NCBI RefSeq assembly: GCF_900220975.1 | Contig: NZ_OBQD01000022.1 | Location: 1 to 64,000 of the forward strand | Length of the DNA: 64,000 bases | DNA from: Rhizobium subbaraonis | GTDB taxonomy: Bacteria > Pseudomonadota > Alphaproteobacteria > Rhizobiales > Rhizobiaceae | Reading direction: 5' to 3' | Part shown: piece after piece, positions 54,544-62,730 of the stretch | Numbering within the stretch: position 1 is the stretch's first letter | Layout of the letters: the number at the start of each line of letters is the position of its first letter | Program-made: the position numbers and the translations under genes | The notes under the pieces: generated by a model | What the model was told of the DNA's origin: nothing | Database searches by the model: none | Seen by the model: only the letters and a program-made list of their open reading frames with translations

Positions 54544-55653
54544 TTACTTCGAGCCGATCATCATGAAGTCCTTGCCCTCTACCTTGTAGAGATAGGACGG
54601 GGCGACCTTCAGCTCGCCCACTTCGTCGAACTCGAGTTCGCCGACTGCCGTCTTGACCTTTACGGCGTGGAGGGCGTCGTTCATCTCTTCCCGGCTGAAG
54701 CCCTTGGTGGTCTTCAGCACTTCCTCGAGGATCTGCGCCTGGACGTAGCCGTAGATCGAGTAGGGACCGGCTTCCTCGCCGTACTTCTCCTTGTAGAGCT
54801 TGCCGAACGCGGCGATGTCCGGGGACGCATCCATCGGCGGTACCTGGATCGCCACGATCGCGCCCTGGACGTTGGCTTCGCCGGCTTGACTGATGAAGTC
54901 CGGCGTATAGCCGCCATCCGGCACCAGCAGCGTGGCCGTCACACCCTGCTCATGCATCTGCTTGGCAAAGAGCGCGAGTTGCGGCATCACGGCACCAAGG
55001 TAGATCACATCCGGGCTCTTGCTCTTGATCTGGGCCAGGACGGCGGTGAAATCGACGTCGGTCGGGGCAATGGCAAGCGTGTCCAGCAGTTCGCCGCCAC
55101 CGGTGGTGAAGTTATTGGCGAAGATTTCCGAGATACCCTGACCGAAAACCTGCTTGTCGTTGACGACGATTGCCTTCTTGGCGCCGAGTTCCCCAAGCGC
55201 GTATTCGGCCGGCAGCAATGCACCTGCGAGGTCGTTGGCAACCGGGCGAACCATGAACTTGTAGCCCTGTTGCGTCAGCGCCGGATTGGAGCCGAAGGTC
55301 ATGGTCGGCAGGGAGCAATCCTCGTAGATCGGCAGCGTGGACTGGGCGACGCCCGAGTTGAAGTTGACGAGGCCGAGAACGACGTCATCGTTGTCGCAGT
55401 ACTTCTGCGCGACCAGCGTGCCTTCACGCGGATCAGCCTTGTCGTCCTGCTGGTCGATGGCAATGGTCGTGCCGTTCACGCCGCCTGCAGCATTCAGCTG
55501 ATCGACGTAGAGCTTGAAGCCGTTGTGCCAGGTCGAGCCGAAATAGGCCTGCGGGCCGGACAGCGGGCCAGCCAGCCCGATCGTGACTTCATCTGCGAGC
55601 GCATGCGAGGCGAGTAGCGATACGCCGAGGCAGAGTGAGGCGGCAAATTTCAT
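54544..55653 (-). CDS. Branched-chain-type ABC transporter, periplasmic binding protein (system 3)
   Basis: 369 residues from the ATG at 55653 (AAGGGGAA upstream) with a signal peptide of about 20 residues ending at HALA. VTIGLAGPLSGPQAYFG starts the mature fold; LVNFNSGVAQSTLPIYEDC and PDVIYLGAVMPQLALFAKQM lie in the two lobes. First gene of importer system 3. A GTCGAC palindrome matching the one before the E1-alpha operon lies about 100 bases upstream. Ligand unknown. Confidence 0.92.
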   Translation of the reverse strand: MKFAASLCLGVSLLASHALADEVTIGLAGPLSGPQAYFGSTWHNGFKLYVDQLNAAGGVNGTTIAIDQQDDKADPREGTLVAQKYCDNDDVVLGLVNFNSGVAQSTLPIYEDCSLPTMTFGSNPALTQQGYKFMVRPVANDLAGALLPAEYALGELGAKKAIVVNDKQVFGQGISEIFANNFTTGGGELLDTLAIAPTDVDFTAVLAQIKSKSPDVIYLGAVMPQLALFAKQMHEQGVTATLLVPDGGYTPDFISQAGEANVQGAIVAIQVPPMDASPDIAAFGKLYKEKYGEEAGPYSIYGYVQAQILEEVLKTTKGFSREEMNDALHAVKVKTAVGELEFDEVGELKVAPSYLYKVEGKDFMMIGSK

Positions 55654-55750
55654 GGCGATTCCCCTTTTTTGCAATCTGTTCCAGCCAGGAAGCTCATGCG
55701 GTTTCCTTGCTGATGATCATCGAAGCAGACTATTGGGCCGCCGTCAAGAA

Positions 55751-55762
55751 AGTGTCGACACT
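55751..55762. promoter_or_regulatory. Operator-like palindrome AGTGTCGACACT, site 1
   Basis: Perfect 12-bp palindrome in the 146-base gap between the gntR stop and the start of importer system 3. It is identical to the core of the 16-bp palindrome at 63737-63752. The only regulator gene nearby is the GntR one, which makes it the likely binder. Confidence 0.65.
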
Positions 55763-55799
55763 ATTGCGTTCAATCTTTGCGCAGGCTAGTTCTTCTTCC

Positions 55800-56558
55800 T
55801 CAGGCCCTTCGGCGGCGCGTCTTCGAGGATGCGTCGCCGGGGGCGAAAACCTTGAGCAGAGCGTCCTTCAAGGCCTGCTGCGTCGCGGAGACCGTCATCT
55901 CGATATGATTGCGCAGGAGTTCGACACCGCGTTCGATATCCCGGTTCATCGCGGCCTCGACGATGGCCGAGTGAGAGCTGACCTGCGCCTTGTCGTGCGT
56001 GCGGTGTTCGATCTGGATGCGCCGAATGAAGCGGATGCGCGCATTGATGGAAGACAGCTGATGAACAAGCTCGGGATTTCCCGAGAGCTCGGCGATCAGC
56101 AGGTGGAACCCCTCGTCTTCCGCGAGGATGACATCCGGCGGATGGTCCTGGTAACCCTCGACGATGGCGGTCCAGTAGGCGCGCAGCCGCTCGAGCTGGT
56201 CGTCCTCCGCGCGCTGGCACATCAGCCTGAAGGCGGCACATTCGATGATGGTACGCAACTCGTAGAGGTCGAGCAGTCCCTCGGTGCTGAGGCTGCGGAC
56301 GAAAAAGCCCCTGTTCGGCGTGAGGGAAACGAACCCTTCGGAGGCGAGACGGTTCAGGGCCTCGCGAATCGGCGTACGGGATACGCCGAGGCTCCGGGAA
56401 AGCTGGACCTCGTTGATGCGCTCCTCGGGTTTCAGCTTGAATTCCACCAGAAGCTTGCGGATCGTGTTGTACGCCCGCTCGCTGCTGTCCGCCGATCTGC
56501 GCGTCTCGCCCTCGGCTGGAGATTCGCTCATGGCGATGGTTTCGGATTGTTCGTTCAT
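55800..56558 (-). CDS. GntR-family regulator (FadR/FCD subfamily) of the 49-64 kb cluster
   Basis: 252 residues from the ATG at 56558, preceded by GGAGG. After a disordered N-terminus of about 25 residues, the winged helix spans about 28-95 (AYNTIRKLLVEFKLKPEERINEVQLSRSLGVSRTPIREALNRLASEGFV). The FCD domain follows, with likely metal positions in EDEGFHLLI and SSHSAIVEAAMNRD. The C-terminus ends in a basic KTRRRR. It is flanked by importer system 3 on one side and a divergent reductase on the other, with TGTCGACA palindromes on both sides, consistent with control of both and of itself. Confidence 0.88.
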   Translation of the reverse strand: MNEQSETIAMSESPAEGETRRSADSSERAYNTIRKLLVEFKLKPEERINEVQLSRSLGVSRTPIREALNRLASEGFVSLTPNRGFFVRSLSTEGLLDLYELRTIIECAAFRLMCQRAEDDQLERLRAYWTAIVEGYQDHPPDVILAEDEGFHLLIAELSGNPELVHQLSSINARIRFIRRIQIEHRTHDKAQVSSHSAIVEAAMNRDIERGVELLRNHIEMTVSATQQALKDALLKVFAPGDASSKTRRRRA

Positions 56559-56587
56559 GGAGCCTCCGGCGCGCTTCAGTGTGCGCG

Positions 56588-56597
56588 TTGTCGACAG
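56588..56597. promoter_or_regulatory. Operator-like element TTGTCGACAG, site 2
   Basis: TGTCGACA core (56589-56596) within the 104-base gap between the divergent gntR and ProC-like genes, 31 bases upstream of the gntR start. A weaker match than sites 1 and 3, as expected for autoregulation. Confidence 0.45.
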
Positions 56598-56662
56598 TTG
56601 GTGATGCACCTTTCCCCCAGTTTCATGCGGTTGGCAAGCCGCGGCACATCCTTGAGGAGTTG

Positions 56663-57427
56663 ATGATGATACTTGGTATCCTTGGCGTCGGGCATCTCGC
56701 CGCGACCATGCTCGCGGGTTTGCTGAAGTCGGGGCTGGACCCGGCCAGCATCCTCCTGTCTCCACGCGGAAAGGGGCAGGAGCTTTCGACCCGACATGCG
56801 ATTCCGCTGGCTGCCGACAACCGGTCGCTCGTCGAGCAGGCCGACGTCGTCCTGCTTGCGGTCCGCCCGGCAGACGCTTCCACGGCCGTTGCCGGGCTGC
56901 CATGGCGAGAGGGGCAGGTCTTGATCTCCGCCTGCGCCGGCGTTGCGCTCGAGTGTCTGCCGGTCGCGCCGGCGCGGGCCCTCCGTGCAATGCCGCTGAC
57001 GGCCGCGGAGATCAATGCGAGCCCGACGGTTTGCTTTCCCGCGATCGCCGAGGCCAACATGGTTCTGGAGCGTCTGGGGCCCGTGATACCGCTCGCAAGC
57101 GAGGCCGACTTCGAGGTCGCCACCGTCAACGCCGCCGTCTACGGCTGGGCCCAGGACCTGATCCGGCGAACCGCGGAATGGTCCGCGCAAAAGGGCGCCG
57201 ACGCGCAGGCGATGCGCCGCCTTGTTGCGCTGACATTCGTGGCGGCAGGCCGCCTGATCGATGAAAAGCCCGATCCGATGGACGCGCTTCTGGCCGATCT
57301 GGTGACCCCGGGCGGCATCACCGAACTGGGACTCGACGTGCTTGCCGCAGGTGGCCAGCCTGCGCTCTGGCAGGCGGCCTGCGAAGCGGTGCATGCGCGC
57401 CTTATCAGGGACAGCGGAACGGCCTGA
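56663..57427 (+). CDS. Pyrroline-5-carboxylate-reductase-like NAD(P)-dependent oxidoreductase
   Basis: 254 residues; the ATG at 56663 or the one at 56666 follows GAGGAG. The Rossmann loop is LGILGVGHLAATMLAGLL, the coenzyme strand VVLLAVRPAD, and the C-terminal dimerisation domain keeps the ProC-type turn TPGGITELGLDVL, although the usual GGTT is changed. It probably reduces an imine or oxidises a secondary amine; a housekeeping ProC role is unlikely within a regulated catabolic cluster. It ends six bases from the convergent SDR stop with no terminator between, so the two transcripts must overlap. Confidence 0.8.
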   Translation: MMILGILGVGHLAATMLAGLLKSGLDPASILLSPRGKGQELSTRHAIPLAADNRSLVEQADVVLLAVRPADASTAVAGLPWREGQVLISACAGVALECLPVAPARALRAMPLTAAEINASPTVCFPAIAEANMVLERLGPVIPLASEADFEVATVNAAVYGWAQDLIRRTAEWSAQKGADAQAMRRLVALTFVAAGRLIDEKPDPMDALLADLVTPGGITELGLDVLAAGGQPALWQAACEAVHARLIRDSGTA

Positions 57428-57433
57428 CAGGCT

Positions 57434-58189
57434 TCAGGCCTGACGTCCGGGCGCATCGGGATAGGTGTGCCCACCCGCGGCCTGTTCGCTCGGGGTGACC
57501 ATCAGCTCGGCAACGTCTACATGATCCGGCAGGCGGAGCGCCGAGACAAGGACCGATGCGACATCCTCGGGCCGGAGCGGCCTCTGCCGCGTATACATTC
57601 GGTCCCGCAGCAGCTCCCGATCGCCGTCGAAGGCCTTCACGTAGAAGTCCGTCTCGACGCGTCCCGGAGCGATCTCCGTCAGCCGGACGCCCGTGCCGGC
57701 GAGGTCGTAACGCAGGATCCGTCCCGCCTGGGACAGGCCAGCCTTCGCAGCACCGTAGGTCGTCGTGCCGGCAAACACCGCACCGGCCGCCGTGCTCGTC
57801 AGGTTGAAGATGTGTCCGCGCCCTCGCTCGATCATGCCCGGCAGGACAAGACGGATCATCTGCAGCGGGGCTGTCAGGTTCAGCGACACAACCTCCGCCG
57901 TCTCCTCCGCGCTCTGCTCATGCAGCGGGCGAACGGTCGCAAGCCCGCCGGCATTGTTGACGAGCACATCGACGGTAACGCCGTCCAGCTGCCGGGCGAT
58001 GGCCTCGTGGTCGCGTACATCCGCCGCCAGAGGCTTCATGCGCGGGCCGAGCTGCTCGGCGAGACTTTCCAGTGCCGACAGGTCGCGCGCCAGTGCGTGC
58101 ACCGTCAGGCCCTCGTTCACCAGTGCCGCAGCGATTGCAGCGCCGATCCCCTTGGAGGCACCCGTCACCAGGGCTGTGCGATATTCCAT
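57434..58189 (-). CDS. Short-chain dehydrogenase/reductase (classical SDR)
   Basis: 251 residues from the ATG at 58189 with GAGGTG upstream. TGASKGIGAA (cofactor loop), NNAGGLATVR, catalytic Ser in NLTSTAAGA, and YGAAK (Tyr-x-x-x-Lys, about residue 155) are all present. The Ala-Arg-Asp after the second strand suggests NADP(H). Last gene of the E1-alpha operon; substrate unknown, presumably a hydroxy/keto intermediate of the same pathway. Confidence 0.87.
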   Translation of the reverse strand: MEYRTALVTGASKGIGAAIAAALVNEGLTVHALARDLSALESLAEQLGPRMKPLAADVRDHEAIARQLDGVTVDVLVNNAGGLATVRPLHEQSAEETAEVVSLNLTAPLQMIRLVLPGMIERGRGHIFNLTSTAAGAVFAGTTTYGAAKAGLSQAGRILRYDLAGTGVRLTEIAPGRVETDFYVKAFDGDRELLRDRMYTRQRPLRPEDVASVLVSALRLPDHVDVAELMVTPSEQAAGGHTYPDAPGRQA

Positions 58190-58214
58190 GGTTTTCACCT
58201 CGACATTGCGGTTT

Positions 58215-59138
58215 TCAGAGGGCGCCGCGTTCGGCGATCGTTTTCAGGATCCCGACGAGACCGGCCTCGCGGTCGTCCTTCAGTTCTGCCTGGGTACGGC
58301 CGCGGACGGCCTGCTCGGTCGAACCGGTGACGGTGCGGATCGTCTCGTCGTCCAGCTTGGCATCGAGAAGCGTATCCCAGATCGCCTGGTAGGTCGGGCC
58401 GTACTTCCGGAGGAAATCCTCCATGCCGTCCGCATTCAGCTGATTGGAAATGAAGGAGCCCTGCAACGTCCATTTCGGACCCGGACCGTACATGAACGCG
58501 CGATCGACATCCTCGACGGACGCCACGCCGTCGCGCACGAGCGCGATCGCCTCGCGCCACATCGCCCCCATGAGGCGCAAGGCGAGGTGGCCGGTGATTT
58601 CGCGGTTGAGAACGACCGGCTTCTTGCCGATCGCTTCATAGATGGTACGCGCCCGCAGAAGCGCCGTCGCGGTCGTGTCGCGCCCGCCGACGATCTCGAC
58701 CAGCGGCATGAGATGCACCGGATTGAAGGGATGGCCCAGGACGATGCGGCCGGGCACCCGGCAGTCCGCCTGCATGTCGGATACGATCAGCGCGGAAGAC
58801 GACGAAGCTATCACCACGTCGTCATCAATATGCGCCTCGATCTCTGCAAGCAGTCGCCGCTTCAGGGACAGGTCTTCCGGGCCGTTTTCCTGAACGAAAC
58901 CGACGCCGGCGAGTGCCTCCGCCAGCGTCGGGAAGATTTCGACCTGGCCGGGCTCCGCTATGCGGCCGCTGACCGCGTCCAGATCGGCCATCAGCCCCGG
59001 TTGCGCAGACCGGAACGCCTGCGTGCGGCCGTCCACCGGATCGTACACGCGCACGGGATGGCCGGCATGGGAAAATGCCGCCGCCCAACGTTGTCCGATC
59101 ACTCCAAAACCAACGATGCCGACCGGCAGCTTTTGCAT
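58215..59138 (-). CDS. 3-hydroxyacyl-CoA-dehydrogenase-fold enzyme (carnitine/gulonate-dehydrogenase-like)
   Basis: 307 residues. NAD loop VGIVGFGVIGQRW at the N-terminus, ENGPEDLSLKRRL, SSSSALIVSD, and the catalytic His in LGHPFNPVHLMPLVEIVGG (about residue 137) place it in the soluble single-domain 3-hydroxy-acid dehydrogenases such as L-carnitine or L-gulonate 3-dehydrogenase. The P-V-H-L-M variant is typical of carnitine-type enzymes and not of fatty-acid ones. It probably oxidises a free 3-hydroxy acid. Twenty-five bases separate it from the SDR gene and one base from the DUF3830 gene. Confidence 0.87.
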   Translation of the reverse strand: MQKLPVGIVGFGVIGQRWAAAFSHAGHPVRVYDPVDGRTQAFRSAQPGLMADLDAVSGRIAEPGQVEIFPTLAEALAGVGFVQENGPEDLSLKRRLLAEIEAHIDDDVVIASSSSALIVSDMQADCRVPGRIVLGHPFNPVHLMPLVEIVGGRDTTATALLRARTIYEAIGKKPVVLNREITGHLALRLMGAMWREAIALVRDGVASVEDVDRAFMYGPGPKWTLQGSFISNQLNADGMEDFLRKYGPTYQAIWDTLLDAKLDDETIRTVTGSTEQAVRGRTQAELKDDREAGLVGILKTIAERGAL

Positions 59139-59139
59139 T

Positions 59140-60003
59140 TCAGTTTCCTCGGTTCAGGGCTTTACGGAAGGCCTCGTTGACGTCGTTCCACGGTATCAGG
59201 AGGTCGATCCAGGCGCCGATGCGGCCGGCGACGAGGATCGCTTCATCGATGAGGGCATCGAACGACAGATCTTCCGCCATCGCCGCCTCCAGACGGAACA
59301 GAAGCGCCGGCGTTTCTTCCATGTGGCAGAAGTCGCGAAGGCGCGTCGCAGTCTTGTTCAGGGCCAGCGCCGCCGTCTGCCGCAGGACGCCTTCGTCCCG
59401 CTTGCCGCGCTCGGCGCGAACCCACCAGAGAAGCTCATGAAGAACCCGTGCTTCGGCCTCTGCTGCGAAGACCGGCCCGGCCGGGTGCATGATCGCACGC
59501 GAGGCGGTAATGCCGCTGATGTCTGCCGGGCAGGCTGCCCAGAGTTTCGCGCGTGCCGACAGAATGTCCGCTGGCAGCAGCGGGGTCGCTTCGAATGCAG
59601 CCGATTGCCGGTCGGCCCGCTCGAGCGTTCCGCTCAGGATGCGGCGGCCCTGCTCATGCTTCAGCGTCTTGGCCAGTGCCGCGATGCCTTCGATCGGGGC
59701 ATCGAGATAACCAAGGACGGTGATCTCCGCGTTTTCTGCCTGCAAGGGGGCAAAGGTGATTTCCAGGAACTGCCGGACAGGCCAGTACACAAACGCTCCC
59801 GGCGCTGCCGAGAGCACATGAGTGCCGCCTTCGACGTCTTCCACGAACGGCGCGTGCCAGTAGATATGGCTTCCGGCGATCTTGGGTGTGTGGAGTTGCA
59901 ACGGCAGCGGCAGCGCGTTCAGAAGAGCGCGCTGGGTGCGTTCGGCACTGCCGTTCAGCCGCAGTGGCCAGCTCTGGCCTTCGGCCGAAAATATGAGGTC
60001 CAT
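59140..60003 (-). CDS. DUF3830-domain protein with extra C-terminal domain
   Basis: 287 residues from the ATG at 60003, two bases after the NIPSNAP stop. The first 120 or so residues look like the cyclophilin-like DUF3830 fold: GSHIYWHAPFVED and the FVYWPVRQFLEITF segment. DUF3830 proteins are usually about 150 residues. The remaining half (about 150-287) is mostly helical, with EARVLHELLWWVRAERGKRDEG and LFRLEAAMAEDLSFDALIDEA, and I do not recognise it. No catalytic function is established; position suggests an accessory or isomerase-type role in the pathway. Confidence 0.65.
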   Translation of the reverse strand: MDLIFSAEGQSWPLRLNGSAERTQRALLNALPLPLQLHTPKIAGSHIYWHAPFVEDVEGGTHVLSAAPGAFVYWPVRQFLEITFAPLQAENAEITVLGYLDAPIEGIAALAKTLKHEQGRRILSGTLERADRQSAAFEATPLLPADILSARAKLWAACPADISGITASRAIMHPAGPVFAAEAEARVLHELLWWVRAERGKRDEGVLRQTAALALNKTATRLRDFCHMEETPALLFRLEAAMAEDLSFDALIDEAILVAGRIGAWIDLLIPWNDVNEAFRKALNRGN

Positions 60004-60005
60004 GC

Positions 60006-60329
60006 TTACTTTCCGGGATTGAAGAAGGAGACGGGTTTGAGGATCTGGTTTCGCATGTCGAGCAGGTAGTCCGTCTCGATTACCTTGCGGCGGTAGGCCT
60101 GCCATTCCGGATCGGCCTCCATGCGGTCGCGGCGCTCCTCGCGGTCGGCGAGGCTGTCGTATTTCCAAAGGTGCACGGTGCGGGAAAGATCGCCGATATG
60201 CGTCTGGAAGAAGCCGAACGGCTCTCCCAGATAGTGGCGCTGCATCGGCAGGCCGACATCCTCGTAGAGCTTGAGAAAGTGCGGCAACATGTTGGGGCGG
60301 GCCGTGTAGGTGCGATGATCAAAGATCAT
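60006..60329 (-). CDS. NIPSNAP-family small protein
   Basis: 107 residues, a ferredoxin-like dimeric alpha/beta barrel. Start MIFDHRTYTARPNMLPHFLKLYEDVG, the HLWKYDSLADREERR strand/helix and EWQAYRRKVIETDYLLDMRNQIL match NIPSNAP proteins. Members in bacterial catabolic operons have no known general activity. It lies between the E2-like and DUF3830 genes with tight spacing to the latter. Confidence 0.85.
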   Translation of the reverse strand: MIFDHRTYTARPNMLPHFLKLYEDVGLPMQRHYLGEPFGFFQTHIGDLSRTVHLWKYDSLADREERRDRMEADPEWQAYRRKVIETDYLLDMRNQILKPVSFFNPGK

Positions 60330-60406
60330 TTTCGTACTCCTTCGGGATCGATGGCACTGTGCCGCCCCGCGCAGCGGAACGGCGATGACGTATTGCCAGG
60401 CGCCGG

Positions 60407-61741
60407 TCAGCCCGCACTGCGGAGCGTTTCGGAAATGAGGCGCGCGGTGAGTTCGGGCGCTTCCATCTGCGGCACGTGGCCGACGCCGTCGAGCAGGTGG
60501 ACCGCCGCAGAGCCCGGCGCGCGCAGGCTGTGCTCATGCGGGATCACCCGGTCCGAGCGGCCCCACACGATGCGCGTCGGTACCGACACCCGCCGGAGAG
60601 CAGCCAGCAGATCAAAAGCCTGCGTGCCGCCCGCAAAGAGCCGTTCGGCAAGGCCTGCCAGCACCGCTTGCTGCCCGCTCCGCTCCATGTTTCTCAGAAC
60701 GGCACGCGCATAGCCCTGTGGCAGAACGTTTGGGTCGGCAACCATGACGGCAAGCCAGCGCTCCAGTGCCTCGGCGGTCGTCGAGCGGGTCAGGCCGCCG
60801 ATGAAGCCGGCGTTGATTTCCGGGCCCAGCCCTCCCGGGGCAAGCAACGTCAGCGACCGGACCGCGACGCGGCCAAGCGCGGTCAATGCCAGCGCCGTGG
60901 CGCCGCCGAGCGAGTGGCCCACGAGGTGCGCCCGCTCGATGCCCAGCGCTTCGATCCGGTCGGAGACGTCCAGCGCCAGGTCTTCGATCCCCTGCGCGGT
61001 GCGGCCGGTCTCAGCGCCGTGGCCGGGCAGGTCGAGCGTGATCGTCTCGAAATCGGCCGGCAGAAGCGGCAACACCTGCCGCCATGCCGAACGGTCGGCA
61101 CCGAAGCCGTGCAGCAGGATCACCGGTTCGGCATGGCGCGCGACACTGGAAGCCACCGGTGCCTGCGGTGCGACCCTGGCCATGGGCGCTGTTGGCGACG
61201 CGGCGGAAGCGACCGTCGAAGGCATTGCCGGCTGTTCGGCCCTTTCGGACAAGGCCGCGGCCACGTCGCGCTGCTTGATGCGTCCGCGCGGACCGGAACC
61301 TGCGATGCCGGAAAGGTCGAGGCCGGCTTCTCTTGCGAGGCGCCGCGCAAGCGGGCTTGCAATAACCCGACCTCCGGCCACCGCGACAGGTGCGCCTGCC
61401 TCACGGGAGGCACCTTCGGCCGTGGCCGCGGCCAGGACCGGCGCTGTGGCGGCCGGAGGTCGGGGCTTCGGCCCGCCAGCCGAAGCGTCTGCGGGTTTCG
61501 TATCCGAGATGGTGCCCAGGACCGCGCCGACCGGCGCTTCCTGGCCTTCAACGAAGAAGGTTTCTGCGAGCCAGCCGTCGCGTTCTGCTTCGACCTCGGT
61601 TGCGGCCTTGGCCGTTTCCACGGTGACAATCAACTGGCCGGCCGTCACCGGTTCGCCGGGTCTCACCGCCCAGCCGAGCACGAGCACGGATTCCATGTAC
61701 TCGCCGCCGGCGCTTTCGATGCTGATCGGATGGTTCGCCAT
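60407..61741 (-). CDS. AcoC-type E2: lipoyl domain + E3-binding domain + alpha/beta hydrolase
   Basis: 444 residues. A lipoyl domain spans residues 1-78 with the target Lys45 in VETAKAATEV; an Ala/Pro-rich linker follows; a peripheral-subunit-binding domain lies at about 130-165 (ASPLARRLAREAGLDLSGIAGSGPRGRIKQRDV). The C-terminal part (about 200-444) is not the CoA acyltransferase of ordinary E2 proteins but an alpha/beta hydrolase: VILLHGFGADRSAW, nucleophile Ser in VGHSLGG, and His in GVGHVPQME. This domain set is known from acetoin-dehydrogenase E2 (AcoC). It should carry the acyl group produced by the adjacent E1 pair. No E3 gene is in the window. Confidence 0.87.
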   Translation of the reverse strand: MANHPISIESAGGEYMESVLVLGWAVRPGEPVTAGQLIVTVETAKAATEVEAERDGWLAETFFVEGQEAPVGAVLGTISDTKPADASAGGPKPRPPAATAPVLAAATAEGASREAGAPVAVAGGRVIASPLARRLAREAGLDLSGIAGSGPRGRIKQRDVAAALSERAEQPAMPSTVASAASPTAPMARVAPQAPVASSVARHAEPVILLHGFGADRSAWRQVLPLLPADFETITLDLPGHGAETGRTAQGIEDLALDVSDRIEALGIERAHLVGHSLGGATALALTALGRVAVRSLTLLAPGGLGPEINAGFIGGLTRSTTAEALERWLAVMVADPNVLPQGYARAVLRNMERSGQQAVLAGLAERLFAGGTQAFDLLAALRRVSVPTRIVWGRSDRVIPHEHSLRAPGSAAVHLLDGVGHVPQMEAPELTARLISETLRSAG

Positions 61742-61753
61742 TCCGCGTCTCCG

Positions 61754-62728
61754 TTACTTCAGCGTTGCAAGCGCGGCTGCGCGGATCTTTTCCGCATTGG
61801 GCAGCATCGCCACCTCAAGCGGTTCGGAATAGGGAATCGGCATGTCGGGCAGCGTCACGCGCGCAACCGGCGCATCGAGTTCGTCAAATGCGTGATCCAT
61901 GATCGTCGCCGACAATTCGGCCGCATAGCCGCAGAAGCGCCAACCCTCGTTGACCACCACCGCATGGTGCGTCTTGGCGATCGAGGTCACGATGGCATTG
62001 ACGTCGAGCGGGCGTAGCGAACGCAGGTCGATGACTTCGGCGGAAACGCCGTCCGCGGCAAGCATTTCGGCGGCCTTCTTGGCTTCCACAACCATCTTCG
62101 ACGTGGCAAATATCGATACGTCGCCACCTTCGCGCAGTGTCGCGGCCTTTCCGAGCGGCACGATCACGTCGCCGTCCGGGACTTCGCCGCGGACGTTGTA
62201 GAGAAGCTTGTGCTCCAGGAACACGACCGGCTGGTCGTCGCGGATCGCCGCCTTCAGCATGCCCTTCGCATCGGCCGGCGTCGACGGTGCGACGACCTTG
62301 ATGCCGGGGATATGGGCGAGCATCGAATCCAGCGCCTTGGAATGCTGCGCGCCGGCGCCCGCACCGCCGCCGCCCTGCGTGCGCAGTACGAACGGCATCT
62401 TTACCTGGCCGTTCCAGATGTAGTTGTAGATCGAAGCCTGGTTGACAAGGGCGTCAAGCGTCAGCGGAACGAAGTCCGCATACATGATCTCGAGCACCGG
62501 CCGGGTGCCGGTCATCGCGGCCGTGACGGCCATGGCCGTCAGCGCCTGCTCCGAGATCGGCGTGTCGCGAACGCGGCTCTCGCCGAACTCCTCCATCAGG
62601 CCTTTCGATACCTTGAAGACGCCGCCATAGCGGCCGATGTCCTCGCCGAAGAGAAAGACGGACGGATCCGCCAGCATTTCCTCGCGAAGCGCGGCGTTGA
62701 GGGCTTCGGCATATCGCATAAGGGCCAT
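61754..62728 (-). CDS. 2-oxoacid/acetoin-dehydrogenase-type E1 beta subunit
   Basis: 324 residues from the ATG at 62728. FGEDIGRYGGVFKVSKGL, RDTPISEQALTAMAVTAAMTGTRPVLEIMY (the ThDP-activating Glu is in ISEQ) and the transketolase C-terminal segment VEVIDLRSLRPLD-like (AEVIDLRSLRPLDVNAI) are all present. Forms an alpha2beta2 thiamine-diphosphate enzyme with the E1 alpha encoded two bases upstream. The GQVKMPFVLRTQGGGGAGAGAQHSK stretch resembles acetoin and branched-chain types alike, so the substrate is open. Confidence 0.9.
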   Translation of the reverse strand: MALMRYAEALNAALREEMLADPSVFLFGEDIGRYGGVFKVSKGLMEEFGESRVRDTPISEQALTAMAVTAAMTGTRPVLEIMYADFVPLTLDALVNQASIYNYIWNGQVKMPFVLRTQGGGGAGAGAQHSKALDSMLAHIPGIKVVAPSTPADAKGMLKAAIRDDQPVVFLEHKLLYNVRGEVPDGDVIVPLGKAATLREGGDVSIFATSKMVVEAKKAAEMLAADGVSAEVIDLRSLRPLDVNAIVTSIAKTHHAVVVNEGWRFCGYAAELSATIMDHAFDELDAPVARVTLPDMPIPYSEPLEVAMLPNAEKIRAAALATLK

Positions 62729-62730
62729 GT

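Noticed and set aside
55786-56241. Second minus-strand frame under the gntR gene, ending at 55786
   Set aside because: No start with a ribosome site and no domain; the GntR frame explains the region.
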